From NCBI GenBank assembly GCA_030248225.1, contig JASANE010018429.1, positions 38,549 to 102,548 of the forward strand: 64,000 bases of DNA, given 5' to 3'. The translations under genes were made by a program, and so were the position numbers. Position 1 is the first letter of the stretch. Each line of letters starts with the position of its first letter. Origin of the DNA: Trileptium ribeirensis (Eukaryota > Nematoda > Enoplea > Enoplida > Thoracostomopsidae). Below are positions 61,254 through 64,000 of this stretch, in pieces. The notes beneath the pieces are model-generated. The model was not told the origin of the DNA and ran no database searches. It saw only the letters and a list, made by a program, of their open reading frames with translations.

Positions 61254-61659
61254 TTATCAAATTGCTTTTGAATAAAGCATTTGGACGCAGACACGTTACG
61301 TACTGTTCAATTATCAAATTTCAATCTCAAAGTTTAATATATTATTTACTTAAGATGCGTACTTCTAGGGCCGGATTCTGTCACACAGTTATTAATGTTA
61401 CCATGTGCAGAGAATGCACACATTTATCTGTGAACGCTGCAAAAATTAGCCTTGTGACGTTTTTACATAGTCGATCCTGGCCCTTCAAAGTAAAATACAC
61501 AACCTAGCTAGATCAGTACGTTCGTATAAGCCGGGCTGGCCTATGTATTTTTATGTTAATATACGGCGTTGGCCATTAAAGCGCATTTATTTTGTACTAG
61601 TTTCCATGATGATAAATCCCTGCATGCGCATAGGGGGAAAAGAGGGACGTTGTCGGGGT

Positions 61660-62460
61660 AGATGAAGGTCTCTGCTAGAGGACTACCCCCGCCGACCGTC
61701 TACGACCCTAAGCCGAGGACCACGGACACCTCTGAGATATGTGCGCATACGAGGTTACCCTCTGAGGCATCGGTGCCATCTCGGCAGCGCAAAGCGTCGA
61801 CATTCCGATTGGTCAGCCAACCGGCATTAGCGAACACGCAGTCGCCAAACACATAGGCGAGGAACCCCCTCACCAGCGCCGAAGTGCCGTACTCCCGCTC
61901 CGCACAGCCCCGAAAACGCCGCATCTCTGCCAGATCCCAAGACACCGCATCCTCCTCGCTTCGCTCCCCAGCGCCACAGCCTCCCCCCAGCCCCGCAATT
62001 GCCGGACCCCTGCTCGCTCCCCTCTCCTAGCGCTGAAGGCGCCACACCCCCCGCATACACCCACCAGCTCATAAAACGCTCACCCTCCTCGCTCCGCTCC
62101 CCAGCACCGAAGGCGCCGCACCACCGCTGCCCCCAGCGTCGAAGACGGCACACCCGCCCCTCTCCCCAACGTAGACGGCTCCGCACCACTCCCAACGCCG
62201 AAAGCGCCGCACCTTGGCCTTCGGCGCTGAGAGAGGGGGACTGCGGCGCCTTCGCCGCCTGTGTTTGGCGACGTCGCAGGTGCCAAACAGATACGCGCCG
62301 AAAGCGCCACAGCCCACTCTCCTAACGCGGACTTCTAAGGCACCCGCCATATCACTATGGCGCCGCATATCTTCTCTTCCAATCCCGAAGACAGCGCACC
62401 GCCCGCACCTCGGCCGACTGGCTTACGCTCTCAGGAGGCAGGAGGCCGCACCCTAATCGC
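61660..62460. repeat. GC-rich island of degenerate hairpin-forming repeats
   Basis: About 800 bp of strongly C-rich sequence in an otherwise AT-rich window. A core like CCAGCGCCGAAGGCGCCGCA recurs in altered forms near 61873, 62030, 62103, 62133, 62165, 62195, 62222, 62300 and 62380, often with GGCGCC or GCGCC..GGCGC self-complementarity and CTCCTCGCTCCGCTCCCCAG between. Long frames are open on both strands here, which is expected from base composition alone. I do not consider any of them a gene. Confidence 0.75.
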
Positions 62461-63080
62461 TGCCTGCCTGCTATTAAATGTCGAACCCTGTGTATTTATG
62501 ATTATATACGCGACGTCTCCGCATCCCAATGTCAAGTTCCCTTTAGTTTCATTAGGTGAGAGTGTTCTGATATATAAGAAAACTTCGCAGCATGGATTTT
62601 TATGCATTAAACATAGCCAATTATTGTGCAACTTGCATGAGTCATTTAAAAACAGATTCACTGCTCAAGTAATGTCTCTATTTTGTGGTCGCTTTTTCTG
62701 CCGTGTTTTTGCAAGTCAATATTTTCGCTACCGGGCAACCGGCCGACCAGTACTTAAGACATGTCTCTGTAGTCTAGCCTGAGCTAAACTATCGTTTACA
62801 CGTTTAGGCCGTGTATTTTCGAATTGAACGTCTGCATACAGAAAACTTTCATAAAAACAGCGTTAAATATTGCGGAAAATAAATTTTTGTACGCAAATAA
62901 TCTACTACAAATCGCGTAGTAAACCAAAGTAGTAGCTATGCATCAAAACATTTTATACGCTGCCCTTGTGACAATTTTATAGTCAAGCTCGTCTCATAGC
63001 TAACATATTTATAGAGTCTCGCGCGGCTCTTAAAATGTTACAATAAGAAGTTCAGGGTAGCCAAGCTGGGCATTATCGCT
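62461..63080. other. Interior of the hAT-like element, no supported gene
   Basis: Between the GC-rich island and the right inverted repeat the sequence returns to ordinary AT-rich composition. Only short frames occur and none is recognisable. Confidence 0.4.
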
Positions 63081-63182
63081 GTGGCAGGCTGTGACAAAAT
63101 CCGGCCCTAGTACACACATCTTAAGGTAATTACGCGTAAGGCAAGTGCTACGTTGCATTTATTTTGTAACATAAATGATATT

Positions 63183-63900
63183 TCCAACTACCATTGGGCT
63201 TATATATAGTGCACTAAATTAGAGTAAAATACTGAATTTTTGTACCAAACGCACAGCTTTATAGAAAAGAAAGATAACCCATAATATTATTTTGCCACGA
63301 AGATGTAGTTTCTAGTTGCGCATTTTGCTACTTTTGGCTATATGCAAGGTGAGGGTTGTGACATCGGCGGTCCAAGTGAATTTCTATTCTTTTCTGCTTT
63401 ATATTTTGCGACGGTTGATGTATTGACAATTATGTTACACTAATCGTCTCGGTCGGCAATTTTCCAACTACCGTGAGTATTGAACTTTGGACGCTTGAAC
63501 AAACAGGAATAAAAACGTAAAAGAAAAAGCAAAGCCATGATTAGAGCTCTTATTGCCTAGCTATATAATAAATTTGAAACTATATTAACAGGCATAAAAT
63601 ATAATTCACAAAAGAATAGAAATTATGTTGTACTATTGACGTCACAACCTTCAGCTTGGATATAGTCAAAAATAGTAAAATGTACAACTAGTGCACTATA
63701 TATTTACAAATAAATAATATAATGAGTTATCTTTATTTTCTGTAAAGCAAAGGGTTTGGTACAAAAATTGCATATTTTGAATTTAGTGCGCTATATTCCT
63801 AACAGTACATGGTAATAGCTAGGCATTTAATTTTTGCGTTTGCTTTTTTTGCACCTCTTTTTTAAAGTATCATTGGGATTAAATTTTCACGGTAGTTGAG
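63183..63900. mobile_element. Nested foldback region
   Basis: Segment 63199-63285 pairs with 63713-63800 as an inverted repeat of about 85-90 bp (TAGTGCACTAAATT / AATTTAGTGCGCTA, TTTTTGTACCAAA / TTTGGTACAAAAA, AAAGATAAC / GTTATCTTT). A second pair, 63461-63575 with 63811-63900, overlaps it (CAACTACCGTGA / TCACGGTAGTTG, GCCTAGCTAT / ATAGCTAGGC). TGACGTCA-like TTGACGTCAC stands in the middle at 63637. It is probably two interleaved MITE-type elements. Confidence 0.65.
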
Positions 63901-64000
63901 AATTCGCGGACCGTAGGTGTTTTACTTTATTTTATTACTTTTTATTCCCGTTTAAAGCCGCCTATATAACGAGTAATAGACGTAACCTAACCAAGTACAC

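Larger units (their letters stand above)
61346..63129. mobile_element. hAT-like inverted-repeat element enclosing a GC-rich island
   Basis: The left end (61346-61388) reads CTTAAGATGCGTAC, TTC, then TAGGGCCGGATTCTGTCACA. The right end (63089-63129) is its inverted counterpart (TGTGACAAAATCCGGCCCTA, GTACACACATCTTAAG). TAGGGCCGGAT resembles hAT termini (CAGGGCCGG). The interior of about 1.7 kb has no identifiable transposase and includes the GC-rich repeat block at 61660-62460. A target duplication is not clear because the inverted similarity continues past the hAT-like start. Confidence 0.65.

Noticed and set aside
61662..62456. Several frames of 60-120 codons on both strands
   Set aside because: All lie in the C/G-rich repeat island where stop codons are rare. 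The peptides are low-complexity and open on both strands.

Overview
The window is eukaryotic, almost certainly invertebrate DNA. It is AT-rich and gene-poor, and it is packed with transposable elements of many classes. The one host gene that can be supported is the 3' end of a misshapen/MAP4K4/TNIK/MINK-type Ste20 kinase. Three plus-strand exons (9890-9970, 12501-12640, 18640-18723) with canonical GT-AG junctions and matching phases encode the last ~100 residues of its citron-homology (CNH) domain. The C-terminal ending NKPGLANW resembles, from memory, the arthropod form of the protein. An arthropod source is therefore my best guess, but no search was possible.

Layout. 1-1584: no recognisable gene. 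1585-9746: copy A of a large, decayed repeat (here 'element I'), which ends 143 bp before the first kinase exon. 9890-18723: the kinase exons; their introns hold a decayed RTE-type LINE (about 13.1-16.0 kb), a hAT-like MITE (16131-16805) and a small tandem repeat. 19069-21424: a 1.6 kb element with ~135-bp inverted repeats around a broken tyrosine recombinase, its right end amplified in a 297-bp tandem array. 22.3-23.1 kb: a diverged tandem dimer. 24550-25568: a young, GC-rich, 5'-truncated RTE insertion bounded by a perfect 17-bp target duplication. 26.3-27.1 kb: two tRNA-like SINE heads and a foldback. 29597-33527: copy 1 of a second large repeat ('element II'). 36.7-39.5 kb: a minus-strand Ty3/Gypsy pol fossil.

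39.6-54.1 kb is a three-level nest. A second copy of element II is split by element I copy B, with a 4-bp target duplication, CTTG. Element I copy B is itself split by a 3.6 kb Penelope-like element. The intact copies elsewhere in the window serve as empty-site references for both insertions. 54.1-55.3 kb: an L1-type endonuclease relic. 59898-61253: twelve copies of a 113-bp minisatellite. 61346-63129: a hAT-like inverted-repeat pair enclosing a GC-rich hairpin-repeat island. 63.2-63.9 kb: nested foldbacks.

The least explained items are elements I and II. They share a related left end and carry no recognised domain. Element I contains rows of perfect hairpins, and element II retains minus-strand reading frames that both copies share. 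Apart from the kinase, nearly all coding sequence belongs to mobile elements and is broken by stops and frameshifts.
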